DNA of 64,000 bases, from assembly GCA_010645155.1 (NCBI GenBank), contig CM021315.1, positions 6,098,589-6,162,588 of the forward strand, written 5' to 3'. Positions 14,101 through 25,205 of the stretch are shown in pieces. Positions within the stretch are counted from its first letter, which is position 1. Every line of letters starts with the position of its first letter. The position numbers and the translations under genes are program-made. The notes under the pieces were generated by a model that ran no database searches, had not been told where the DNA came from, and was given only the letters and a program-made list of their open reading frames with translations. Source of the stretch: Tigriopus japonicus. Lineage: Eukaryota; Arthropoda; Copepoda; Harpacticoida; Harpacticidae.

Positions 14101-14665
14101 GCTGTGTAATCAAGTTTAGATCTGAATTACGACAAGGGTTCTTTGCTTGGCTCATAACTCGGTGCCGTATTGTATTGTATGTTCATCTGTATAGGCTCTG
14201 GCAGGCTCAAAAGTTTTCTTGAATGGCAGGGGGTACAATTTGTAGTTGAGTAACTCAAGGGGTCGTTCGTCGTCCACAACTTCTAGGCCTGGTAAAGGAG
14301 TCATAACCTAGGATGTTTGAATATGCGGATGAGTCGTGAGGATTTTCTGCTCCATGGATTTGAATCAGTTTCAAGAGACCTGTTAACAGGCACACTGAAG
14401 ATACCGTGAAGGTTACGTTTGTCAAGCTTAAAAATTCCAATCTCTGTATCGACGACGTTCGTTCGAAGAGCCTCTCTCTTTCTCTCTTTCTGCTTCTGTC
14501 GTTTTTTCTATGTTTTAATGCTGGCTGTACGGCTAAGGCTTTTGACAGGCCGAGAAGGCTGTCGAAGAAAGGCTGTTCCAAGCGCGTATTGGTCCCACTT
14601 GAAGAAGAAGAAGACGAAGAAGACCATGCCCGAGGATTGAACTAGGGATTGAGTTGGTCTCTTAC

Positions 14666-14740
14666 CTCAAAAGTTGACGAAGTAGCCAAGTCCAACAAGA
14701 AGCATGCCACCAAAACGGCCAAAGGGCCTTGAGCGACCAT
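14666..14740 (-). CDS. Appl: Amyloid-precursor-like protein, coding exon 1 (signal peptide)
   Basis: This is a 25-codon exon, ATG at 14740-14738, encoding a signal peptide (MVAQGPLAVLVACFLL, then DLATSSTFE). It ends at a strong donor, GAG followed by GTAAGAG, in phase 0. The next phase-0 exon with the same orientation is the APP E1 exon at 68-250. Vertebrate APP exon 1 likewise encodes only the signal peptide and ends in phase 0 after a Glu. I therefore join the two across a 14.4 kb intron. The signal peptide and donor are seen directly; the join is inference from phase and family architecture. No other convincing phase-0 acceptor exon was found between them. If the join is wrong, this is the first exon of some other secreted protein. 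Confidence 0.7.
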
Positions 14741-16739
14741 GGTGTTCACGTTCGATTCGAGCCTCGACACTAGATGTTCAGTACAATGGACTTGTCACAA
14801 TGGAACAGGGATAGAGTACGCCTTGATCACTGGTACGTGTTTCACTCACAACTGACTTGAAAAAAGGAAGGTTCCCTAATACTTCTCGCCCTCTCTTTCT
14901 CTTTCTCCTTCTTTTTCTTCATCCAAAGCCGTCGTGTGCCCACCAATTCAGTTTTAAGCAGGGATCGCTCGCGGAAAGGCACTTTTACTCGACCCGTCGT
15001 CGGTGACGATGGCAATGGCGGCGTCGGCATCGTCGGTCTTCTCGTGTCCCTTCCTGTCCATGGTCATTTCGGAGTCCTTCTCTCGTCAAAAACACGGGTC
15101 GCTGGTCTTTGGTGCCAGGAAAGCGATCGACTAATAAGTGGCGGACGTCTACACATGAAGGGGGTGAGCTCGGAGTCGACGACGAAGGACCAGCTACAGC
15201 AACAACAACAGCATCAACTACAACGAGGACCCCCCGAACAGGCTCGAACCCGCGTCAACTCACTCCTCATTCAGGACCCGACCGACCCCTTAATCTGGAA
15301 GAGAGGAGTGTGCGTGAATCGTTCGCCTCCGTCTTTGACACCCACCCATTTCTGGCTGGATTCCTCGGTTTCTTAAGGCGAGGAGACGCAAGGTGCTACA
15401 TAACCAAATCCCGAAGAAAACTCTGAAGTCGTGGGCCGGGAGTGGGCTCCTTTCTTTCCTCCTTCTTCCAGTTCTACTATGACTCGTTCGTTCGTAGATT
15501 TTGTCCCTTGCATGGTTGGTGGTGGCCATTCTTCCAAATATATACAGAGGGAATTCAGACCCAGAAAGAAGAACTATCGAGAAATCGCAGAGCTAGTAGA
15601 TAGAGAAAGGCAAGGAGGGACAACAACTGACACCGAGATGGAGAAACAGAGAGGCTATCTGAAAGGCGAAAGGTCTGGCCTCAGGTCAGGGTTGCCGGAG
15701 GTCATATTTCGACCAATGTCAAATGGTGACACTGACTCGTGGATTTCCCCCTGACGAAGGAGGTATCGGAAAATGTGGGTGAACTCGTTTTTCCGTTTTC
15801 AGAGTTAGTGTTAAAAGTTCCTTTTAGGGTTTAACGGGAAAAAGTTGAAAGCTTATCTGCTAACCATTTAGGGGTTATGCAGCTATTCTCTTTGTTCCCT
15901 TTGGTTTGAATGGATCTTTTTTCACTTGCCATCTCAGTTCTACATTTGCAACTCTCAAGTCATTCCACGCGCCTGAGGGCCTCATTTTTCAATGGTTTCT
16001 ATCTCTTCCCTACTTCTCTGAGCTTTCAGATTAGAATGGATTTTGATTTTGAGGAGTAGAAGAAGAGGACGACGAAGACGACGTAGAAGAGGCTAAATCC
16101 TTCTTTCAACTTTAGACTTTTCGTGCTCCCAAAATGTTCCAACGATCTCCGGTGGTATGGATTGAAAGTTCGGCCTTTGCGAACCAACAATGAACAACTT
16201 GGTCTTTGTTGTATCCCCCCAACAACTCGATTTTAAAGAGGACAAACACAGTCGATTTTTTAAAGAATGCGAACGTTATATAACTAACGTCTCTCGAGCC
16301 CTCCCCTTAAAAATCTCTTTATGAAATTAACTAGAACATGTATTTAGAGGATCAAATATGGTCCAAATTGGTTTTAGCTCCATGCAACGTTGAATAACGA
16401 GGAAAAAATTTCAAATTCATCAAAAATGTTCAAGTCAGGAATAGAAGAATGCGCCACAAGCACCACATTCTAAAATAAACCGGCACCATTATCTTCTTTT
16501 AAGTTCAGGACATTGTGGAAGTATGAACCAGATATGACAAGCAATTGAAGTATTTAGGGCATTCGTGCAATATGTTAAGAATATTTCAAAGACGTTTCAC
16601 TAATTGCTATTTTGTTCCTTCCCTGACACGAATTGTTGCATGCTTAGTCCTCCTTTTCTTTTAAAACCCTACGTAAAATACTCCTCTCGTGCTTACTATC
16701 ACATTTATCAAGGCATGTTTTTAATTTAATGAGAGGGTT
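14741..16739. other. Intergenic: 5' flank of the APP-like gene and 3' flank of the PAN-domain gene
   Basis: The part at 14930-15450 is clearly richer in G+C than its surroundings, with several CpGs and a CAA/CAG-rich tract near 15195-15225. It contains overlapping open frames on both strands. As it lies directly upstream of the APP-like start codon it may be promoter or 5' UTR. From 15760 to 16739 the sequence is AT-rich and I see nothing in it. Confidence 0.4.
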
Positions 16740-19700
16740 TTATTTCCTTAGATCTTCAGCATCATCATCACCACCACCGCGATTGCGATTGCGATTACTC
16801 CGATTTCGGTTGCGATTCCGGTTTCGGTTTCGACGGCCTCTACCATTGTTATCATTGTCCTCATCGCTGTCATCGTCTTTGTCCCTATTTCTAGTGGCCA
16901 CTTCGACATCACGATCATCTATGTCATCAAAATCGTAGTCATCGTAATCGAATCTAGGACGGCTGGATCGATGGTTCCATGGGAAAGCTTGACCACCACG
17001 CCTCCTAGTGGGACAGATCTCATCGCCACCATCTTCAAGACAGACACAATCGTTGCTTCTGGACCCGGAGACGAATCCCGGTCTTCGTCGAACATTATTT
17101 GGAGAACGGTCGCCTGAAGAAGACAAAAAAGATGAGGTTGAGTGATTCCACTTGAAAGTTGAGAAAGGATTCTGTTACCGTCGCCTCTTTTGAGGTAGCA
17201 ATCCCTGGCCCATCCCCGGCGAAAGGTCCAGAATTCGCAGCCATCTTGGTCAATGCAGGATTGTTTGCAGGCATAAGGGGATCCAGCTGTCAGGCCCCGC
17301 CCATCGCCCACATCATTGCCTTCGAAGTCAGTGTTAATATACGAGCATTTGGGTAGCAAAGTGTCTACGCTGACACCTCTGTCGTAATAATCGTAATCGT
17401 AGACTGGACGAACGTGCGCCACTCGAGGGTGGACTACACCACCATAACCGGGTTCAACTAGAAATGAATGGTTTCTCAGAATTTGCAAATTCAACATGTG
17501 GGTTAACTAAAGAAAGCTCTAAAGTTTGTGGGAAATGATAAATTACGTAGCTTCCAGTGTCCTGCTTAGGTACTATTATTTGTAACCGTATTCATGGTGC
17601 TAAATTTGGTGAGAATGACTTATGTTGGTTAGGATGATGATTCTAGTTGATTCAATTCCACTTGATTCTGATTTCTTTTTTCGCATTTATTAGTTGATCA
17701 GTCTTTTGTTCAGAAATAAGGCATCTTTTTTCTTGTTAATGAAAACATTGAGTTGACTCGTGATTTGAAAAGTTGAAAAAAAATCTTGAAAATCATAACT
17801 CAACAAAAAGCACATGGTTCAATGTGAAAACTTTGAGCCTCATCCGTATGTAGTGTCCCATACCAAACAAAATATAACTCAAAACACAACATTATCATAC
17901 TTATGTTGAGGAAATATTTGTTTAAGGAAACGTCTTTTGGTGTACTGGAAGGAAGTCTTGGTGAAATTGATGGACTTGATTAGAAACTAAACTATAACTC
18001 AAATTACGCACACTCTAGTTTGCAAAATAATCCCAGCTTTGACCGCACGCTTCAAAACCTAATAGTGACTGAATTGCTTTTTGGAATAAGTAAATAATCA
18101 TTAGGTAAACACTTCTGCTTTTTTCTGCTATTTTTACCAAAAAGTTGCTTTGGCATCGTCTTTTTTCATAAAATATTGCTAAAATTGAGGGGAAAGTAAT
18201 TTCGGACTACCCTGTAAAGTTTAACATCATTCTCAACATTTTTTTGACTTTTACACTCTAAAAGAAAAGATGAAATAATTTAATCGAGAAACCTGACTTA
18301 TAAATGAAAGGGCGGAGTATATTTGCTTTTTGTATTGCTTTCATAATAAACAAAAGAAAGAAATGTTGATTCAATTCCACTTGATTCTGATTACTTTTTT
18401 TGCATTTATTAGTTGATCAGTCTTTTGTTCAGAAATAAGGCATCTTTTTATAAGGCATAATTGTGTTAATTGTTCAATTTTAATAACTTAATAATTTTAA
18501 TAATTGTTCAATTTTAAGGCATAATTGTGTTCAAATTTGGCAATTCAACTTTTCCAATTTTTTCACGTATTTTTAACATACATTATTGCATATACATGTT
18601 TCGCGCCAGCGCCAAGCAAGTGATTAAAATGTCGCTAAACACACGAATTATTGGATAATCTTACACTGAACCAAAGTTAACGTAACCAAATGTGTACATT
18701 CCTCCCAATGCCATAGTTCAATTCATCAGAACTCTCAAACTACGATTGCTTCGAAACGGAGATAATCTGCATTGGTCAGGCGATGAAGTGAACATTTGCA
18801 AAAGTGGCCATATGGAGGACTTGATGGTAAGGAGTTCATCTCTTTCAGACAATGCTCTGTTGCAAATAGTAATGGACAGGGTTGGTCGGGGGGGATTATC
18901 CCCTCCGAAAAGAGTCCCGTTTATCCCCCTTGGGATGAACGGGATTTTCCTTCAAGTAGTAAAAGCGATAAATGGGATAAACGGGATTTTCCTATTTTTC
19001 AAGCTTTTTTCCTACTTTTCAAGCCTTTTTTATTACTCTTCAAGCATTTTTTCCTACCTCACAAGCAATTTTTCGTACATTTCAAGCATTTCTTCCTTGT
19101 TTCTATAATTATTCACAAATTTCCCTAACACTATATTTCCCACAACATCTCACTTTTTTTCAATTAAGTCCCACACAAAAATTATTTCCATTAGTACAAT
19201 GAAAACTCCTAGGTTTTTAGCTTTTACTTGTTTGTGTTTCCGAAGTCAAAACGCAGCTTCGCAGCTGCAATCTGATTAACGCTGTCCTATTTCAACCATA
19301 AAGCGTCCCGTTTATTGGAATTAACGGGATTTTCCTCCTGGGAATAACGGGGATAAAGGGGATTTCCCTTCTTTTGCAAACATTTTTCCCTAATTTCTAG
19401 AAATAAGTTCATTTTTGTGTCTCTGTGTTACATTTACTGAGCATGAAGTTTTCTGACTTATATAATCTTCAACTTTGGAAGATTTCTTCAATTTCATCAC
19501 GTCTCATCAAGTACCGTCAATTGTAGGCTTTTTGTAGCATATTTTTATTAATTTAATGATATAAAACAATTATTTCTGTTATATATTCTATTAAATATTG
19601 TAAACATATTTCATTAATATTTATATTAAGCCTTTAGTTTGATCGGCTACTTTCAGGGATGCCAAAAATTATTCAAACATGTCAAAAGCGGAACAAAATT

Positions 19701-22533
19701 GGCTTTATTTCGTTTATCCACCGGTTCATCCCGTTTATCCCCCCATTTGTCCCGTTTATCCCGTTTATTCCCAAATTTATCCCGTTTATCCCCGGGTAAA
19801 GGGGATAAATCGAAAAAGTTGATCCCCCGGCCAACCCTGGTAATGGAGCCTCTACTCCATATGTCGTTGACCAAAAGGTAAGCCTTGAAAACAAGTCCTT
19901 AAAAGTATTCGCAAGTTTATGATTTGTTACTCGATTAGTATTCGACGGAAATAATTTTCAACATGCAGTGTAGCTGGGATGGGGTTGTCAAAAGGTCAAT
20001 TAAATTGTTGTCAAACGATCATGGATCACGTCAATTTGAATTCGCAGCACTTCATTTTTCGGTTCCTGAAATCAACAGACTGAAGTTGTGTCCTCGACAT
20101 TTCTTAACATAAAAGTTAAGTAAACCTTAAAATTTGGCATTGAATCAAGTTTATAACGGCAAATCATTGTTTTTCTGACTTTTTACTGCTTTATTGGAGT
20201 TGTCCCAAGCCAACTAATTTTTGTAGCTCTACATACAGTTGACTCCAGTATTATTGGTGTCCAGGCAAAATCAATCATATCCCCTGTATCTCCATGGAGA
20301 ACCCTTGCAAGAACTGAGGTACAAATGACGGTGTCAAAGGAGGCGACAAACAATCTTGAATCTTGAACACATATTTCTCTTCCATGATCAAGATTAATAA
20401 CGACATCTTATAGATTTTTGGTGAACAAAATTATTATCCCCCTCTCCATATACTGATATTAATAATCTATTGTGTACCCTGTTTGGTTTTGACTGTATTG
20501 TGCCGTCGACAATCACAGTCTAAGGACGGTGTCCTATAACTTTAGAGCAAAACAAATGACCGACAGTCAAAATAGAGCGGTTTTTTGATCGCCATATGAA
20601 ATTAGCGCAAAAATCAGAAGAGAGAAAATCAAAAGAGAGCCAATATGTTCATCAAATTACCACCGATATTAATCAACGCAATTAAATTTAGAAATGCTAG
20701 TCTCAAATCAGAAATAATAACATATTTGTCATTGAAACAAGAAACAAGGTATATCCGAAATGGGTTCCCCTTTTGGGTTGTGGTGAAGACCACAACCCAA
20801 AAGGGGAGACAAAAGTTGTTCTTAAAAGGCTTTTAAAAGTTTTTTTGTCAGAATTTTATCACACTTGTTTTGCAAGGCTTCATGCAATCGAAATATTGGT
20901 CACAAAAATTGTATTCAAACATAGCCATGGCTTGGAAGACGCCATGTTCTTGACAAGGTCTCTTTGGAAATGATTCAATTTCATACAGAAAAAAATCAGT
21001 TTCAAGATGTGAAAGTGGGGCATTCAGTAAATCAGCAGTCAGCGGAGAATTATTCCTGAAAAAACATTTTCTTCAAGATGAACACCATGACTTACAGTAC
21101 AGCTATCGCTAGCTTTAAAGAAAAAATCCAATTGAATATTTTCAAGAAGAACTCAGACACAAAAATGTTAGATAAATGAGTGTGTGGACGAGACATGTAA
21201 CAAATCATGGTAAGTAAATAAAAGGGTTAAAATGACATTGAGGAAAAAAGTTATAAAAATAAATGGTGCTATAAAAAATTATCGTTATCTTACACTCTCA
21301 GACATTAAAATATTTATCATTTGCATCACATTTACTCTAACATCATTGTGGATCAATTGTACTGGCGCTCTTTTTTCTCTCTTTTGATTTCTGTGCTCAT
21401 TTGACTACGCGATCAAAAAAATGCTCTATTTTGATTGTCGGTCAATTGATCCGCTCTAATTTGATGTAGCACCCCTCAGGACTCATTTTATAATCAATCA
21501 TTAGATTGGTAAACACTTCAATTAGAATTTTGAGCCATTCATCCTTTGCCCAAGCCTCCAACTAGTCCAGTTCCCATGTCCATTACATTACTGATCCATT
21601 TCAAATAAATTTGTAATCATTGTTCCATCTTGGATGTTGCTTATGTAGTTATGAACCATGCGGTTTTGAACTATTTCAATGGTCCCTTTTTAGATATAAG
21701 GAGGTAAATCATCGATTTTATAACGGGCCAATAATAGTGGAGTCAACTATATGAATCTAAACTTCAACTTGAAGTTTGTAAAAACACTTGCATCATCATG
21801 TCACATTTTTCTGAAAAAAATCCTCTCACCTTAATTCCTAGCCGCATGTTCCTAACAATGGACCTTAAAAGGGCAAGGACAAAAGGGGATATCTGTGATA
21901 ATTTCACCTAACAAAATCTCAATCCAACAAGTGCGCTACAAAGCTATGGATTAATATTAGAGTTGTTTTATCAAAAAAAATTGCTCTGCAACATATTTTT
22001 TTTATCATTCAGAGTTTGTCAGAACTGAATGAAGTCACTGATTTTGGTTCATATTTCGGTTTCGGTTAAGAGCCCGTTCAGTCCATCCCTTGTACATGTT
22101 TCTCTACTATTCGACAAACTAAACTTGAATCAAACTTACCCGCCACACTCCCTCGTCCGTTCACCGCATGGATGGTTCTCTCCCCTGGTCGACCAGAAAC
22201 GGCCACATAAGAGCCTTCAAAGCCATGATCAAGCCCGTGTCTAGGAATCACGTGGCCAACACCGTGATCGCGAATGATTGGTCTCAAGATCCTTTTTTGG
22301 ACCGTCACTCGGGTTCTGACGACGGGGGGAGCTGGGTGAATCACTGAGTGATGGCCATGGCCAAAACTGTGATGACTAGGTCGACGTCGATGGTATTCCT
22401 CATTTTCTGTATTTGGATCGGATTGGACATCCTCCAGCAACTCCACGTCTTCAGAGACTTTGTCATCAGTTTGAGAATGCACTGATGTGGCTAGCAGGAA
22501 AAATGAAACGGGAACCACCAGGAGACATCTCAT
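16740..22533 (-). CDS. Secreted PAN/Apple-domain protein with acidic and Asn-Arg repeat tail (3 exons)
   Basis: The exons are 22533-22140, 17457-17179 and 17113-16740. The junctions are in phase (1, 1) and give 348 residues. Residues 1-20 form a signal peptide (MRCLLVVPVSFFLLATSVHS). Residues 45-130 are His/Arg/Val-rich. A PAN/Apple-like module spans about 169-247, with cysteines at 169, 195, 199, 205, 218 and 247 and a CEFWTF core; such modules bind proteins or sugars. The tail has a Tyr/Asp stretch, an acidic stretch and a run of alternating Asn-Arg near residues 315-335. Acceptors are CATTTCTAG and TTCTTCAG; donors are GTAAGTTT and GTAACAG. Joining exon 1 to exon 2 over 4.7 kb is inferred from phase and from the shared His-Pro-x-Val composition on both sides. 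The exon 2-3 join is firmer because it completes the Cys pattern. An AATAAA overlaps the stop codon. The biological role is unknown. Confidence 0.7.
17646..18449. repeat. 85-bp direct repeat flanking about 634 bp
   Basis: The copies at 17646-17730 and 18365-18449 are almost identical, differing at a few bases in the T-rich middle. Each starts GTTGATTCAATTCC and ends GGCATCTTTTT. They could be the terminal repeats of a miniature LTR-type element or a dispersed duplication. No primer-binding site or clear target duplication was recognised. Confidence 0.7.
18877..19839. mobile_element. Non-autonomous hAT-type MITE (963 bp)
   Basis: The ends are inverted: the left starts CAGGGTTGGTCGGGGG and the right, read in reverse complement, starts CAGGGTTGGCCGGGGG. 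The element is flanked by an exact 8-bp target duplication, GTAATGGA, at 18869-18876 and 19840-19847. An 8-bp duplication with a CAGGG terminus is diagnostic of hAT elements. Inside, GGGATAAACGGGATTTTCC-like units recur near the left end and their reverse complement (ATCCCGTTTATCCCC) near the right end, so the subterminal regions are repeat-rich, as hAT transposase-binding regions often are. No transposase frame is present. Confidence 0.88.
20519..21485. mobile_element. Nested element with long (about 120 bp) terminal inverted repeats
   Basis: The left arm (about 20519-20645) and right arm (about 21360-21485) are inverted copies. They share blocks such as TGACCGACARTCAAAATAGAGC, TTTTTTGATCGC and a run matching AATCARAAGAGAGAAAA. 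The unit is nested inside the TA-flanked element. Exact termini and target duplication could not be resolved, so the superfamily is not assigned. Confidence 0.7.
20766..20807. repeat. Perfect 19-bp inverted repeat with 4-base loop
   Basis: The arms 20766-20784 and 20789-20807 are exact reverse complements around the loop GAAG; the left arm starts TCCCCTTTTGGGTTG. It lies in the core of the nested element. A cruciform or RNA hairpin would form readily. Confidence 0.9.
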
Positions 22534-23355
22534 CTTGTGAGATCTTCTTCTAGCGACGGTTTGAATCCAACTGAGGCAATTGCTGGTTGATTCCAGCGAC
22601 CACAGACGGCTGCTCCACCAACTGGGGTCTTGTGTATTGTACCATAATTAATGGCTTTTACGCCCCTCTGTGGAATAAATGATTCAACATCGGCATCAAT
22701 TCAATTGCTTGGTGGGCAACGAGAACTAATTTGAAATAACTTGTATGAAATTTTAAGACATTTGGTTGGGGGAAATATCTTTTTGAACATGAATCCGAAG
22801 TATTTTCTAGCATACAAAGACGATTGATATGTGAGGGTTGAGCTGAATGGTTGTACTTGGAAGTAATTCTAACGCAAGCAAATCCAGTGGATGAAGTCGA
22901 CCACCGAGAAGCGTCGTATTGTTGTCATCTTCTGACCACATGACGCAAATTTAGATGAACCACAAAGCCATGTTCAACACGGATATTGTCGACGTGATAT
23001 AAAGAAGAAAAAGAAGATAGATATGCCACTAATGAGAGCCAATCACTAGCAAGCACGTCCATTGAGTACAAACGCAGCCATTCCTTTTAGGGCTCTCCAA
23101 ACTTGGATCGAGTTGTAGGATGGTGGAGCTTTTTCGTCTATAAAAACACGTATGTGAGTTCTCAATGAAACATGTAAAACAAGTCGATTTTAACTGAATG
23201 AGCAGATTTTAGAAACAGAAATGGTTGTGAGTGATTTCATGCCTTCCTTCATTTTTAAACCTTCGAAGATTGAGATGCCTAAAGAATGCGAGATTGCGTT
23301 CTAAAATGAAGGATTGTTTCCTTTTAGCATGAGAGGACAAAGCTTTCATTGGTAA

Positions 23356-23407
23356 GTTAAGTTTACAGTTTCATGGAGCTACTAAAATCCTGTCCAACTG
23401 TATATTA
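23356..23407 (+). repeat. 52-bp direct repeat, copy 1 (gap edge)
   Basis: Identical to 25206-25257 and ends exactly at the N gap, which suggests that the scaffolder met a repeat here. The shared block starts GTTAAGTTTACAG. Confidence 0.9.
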
Positions 23408-23557
23408 NNNNNNNNNNNNNNNNNNNNNNNNNNNNNNNNNNNNNNNNNNNNNNNNNNNNNNNNNNNNNNNNNNNNNNNNNNNNNNNNNNNNNNNNNNNNN
23501 NNNNNNNNNNNNNNNNNNNNNNNNNNNNNNNNNNNNNNNNNNNNNNNNNNNNNNNNN
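23408..23557. other. Assembly gap (150 N)
   Basis: A run of N whose left flank is a repeat found again at 25206. Confidence 0.99.
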
Positions 23558-23697
23558 GTCCAGCCAAGTCCTAGCCTTGGTAAAGGTCAACCCCACGCCC
23601 CGAAATCAGTCTGATGTGGGTGTTTCGAAGACATTAAGTTCAGCCAATAACGAGTGAATGAAATAGTGAATGAATGAATGACCACTTCCCACGGACC

Positions 23698-24088
23698 AAA
23701 ACGGGGAGTTTCTTTACGCTCATCCATTACAAAACTTGAACAACTTAAGAATATCTTACCATTCCTTGAATTATCAACAACAAAATAGCGGGCTTTTCCG
23801 AGCTTATTTATTATCCGATTTGAACGTCTTATTAATATCTTTGAACTTACAATTGAACCCATCCATGTATTATCCTGAACTTAACTAACACATGCCAAAC
23901 TTTGTATGAAATCAAGTTTGTTTTAGGTTTTGTCACCTTGGCATTGTTCTATAAATGATGTTCCATCCTCGAATTTCTTTTATATATGGTTGTGTCTTTT
24001 AGTTCAGGATAATTCAAGGACAGGTAAGATATTCTTAGTTTGTTCAAGTTGTCTAATGGATGAGCGCGATAAAAATCCCCGTTTTGAT
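23698..24088. repeat. Inverted duplication with about 78-bp arms
   Basis: The arms 23698-23776 and 24008-24088 are inverted copies with scattered substitutions. The outward-facing frames of both arms encode related peptides (DNSRxGKIFLxCSS, then MDER and PRF). The unit may be a mobile element or two relics of one coding exon. Confidence 0.65.
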
Positions 24089-25205
24089 CTGGAGGAGAGT
24101 TTCTGGGGTAAATTTGGTTCCTTTCCAAGAGGAATCTGCGTTCGCATTAAGGTCCACATAAAACAAAGAAAGAAGTCCTCAGTGTCAAGAATTCCATCAA
24201 ATGAAGAACAAATTAAGATGAACTCAAAACATATCAGGTGTGCCTACTAGCAATGGATGGGCACAATATTTTGATTTGCCTTTCGACTCAGTCAGCCCAA
24301 TCTGGTGATCTGACAATCTAACCCGGATTACATGGACCCTCTCAAAGTCTTGAGAATGAAATGCTCCCACCAAGATTGAATTGTGTGGATTTTTTGACTC
24401 AATTTGATTGTTAATTCCTGGACAAAGGGATCTAAGAACTAAGAAGATCAATCAAACCCTATCAAGCACGTATAGCCTATCCCTGCAATGAAAAGACATG
24501 ATCCTCTGGTCCTGAAGACCCTTAGCCCCAGTCCTGCGTGGTCCTGACCTTCTTGAGCCCCAAGACTTGAAACATTTTCAATCAAATCCACAATCCAAGA
24601 TTTAATCCTCATGTTTTTCACTTATTTTGTCTCAAGGACGTCGTGATTGCCTTTGTTCCAATTCCAATCCGGATCAGATGGCTGATCTGATCCAGAACCG
24701 TCAAAAGTGCCCTTCAATAGTTACAACCAACAACATCTCCGACTTGGACTCCATCTTGTTTCAAAATGAGACATTCCTTCATTTTCCTATAGAAATGGTT
24801 CCTGCGTCGTGGAGGTGCTGAAGAGGATGGAAGAGGAGTAACCCTCCAGATATCACCACAGATACTTCTATTTAGCATTGTTTCACAGAAGTTGGACTAA
24901 TGGGTGAAGCAAGATTCCATCTATGTATTTTCCTGATTGTTAAGAGGACTAAAATCCTTTGGAGAGCTGAATGTCAAACGTTCATGAGACGAGTAAAAGG
25001 AGTGCTGCGACCTCTAAAACCAAGGTGAAGAACAATTAGTCAATAAATATTAACACAAAAAGTTTGACTGAATTCTTTCAAGATGCATGTTCAACAGTTT
25101 TACTCGTTAATAAGGAATGAATGACATTGTTTCAAAATATAACCTCGGCCTCATACCATTTTTTCAAAAATCGGAGTTCGTGTCCACCCCTTTCAGGGGT
25201 TCCTG

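Larger units (their letters stand above)
251..14665 (-). other. Intron 1 of the APP-like gene (14.4 kb)
   Basis: No convincing exon was found on either strand in this stretch. Open frames here are short, overlap on opposite strands and lack family-like motifs. It contains a LINE 3' fragment (about 10391-10849), a tRNA-like promoter-box sequence just before it, an N gap at 10898-11115, a CA run near 13560 and scattered TTCG repeats (for example 9633-9646). A very long first intron is common in APP-family genes and often carries regulatory sequence; nothing here identifies an enhancer. Confidence 0.6.
20236..21749. mobile_element. TA-flanked non-autonomous Tc1/mariner- or pogo-like element (1514 bp)
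   Basis: The left end begins CAGTTGACTCCAGTATTAT and the right end, reverse complemented, begins TAGTTGACTCCACTATTAT. They match at 20 of 22 positions. TA dinucleotides flank both ends (20234-20235 and 21750-21751), as expected for the IS630-Tc1-mariner superfamily; CAGT-GACTC termini recall pogo/Tigger elements. There is no transposase frame. Another inverted-repeat unit (about 20519-21485) lies inside it. Confidence 0.75.
17458..22139 (-). other. Transposon-filled intron of the PAN-domain gene (4.7 kb)
   Basis: AT-rich sequence with at least three mobile or repeated units (listed separately): an 85-bp direct repeat, a hAT-type MITE and a TA-flanked element with a second inverted-repeat unit inside. 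No exon-like segment with flanking splice sites was seen. Confidence 0.6.

Noticed and set aside
14406..14645. Plus-strand frame with a Ser/Leu-rich hydrophobic stretch resembling a signal peptide
   Set aside because: The hydrophobic run comes from a CTCTCTTTCT simple repeat; no downstream exons support it.
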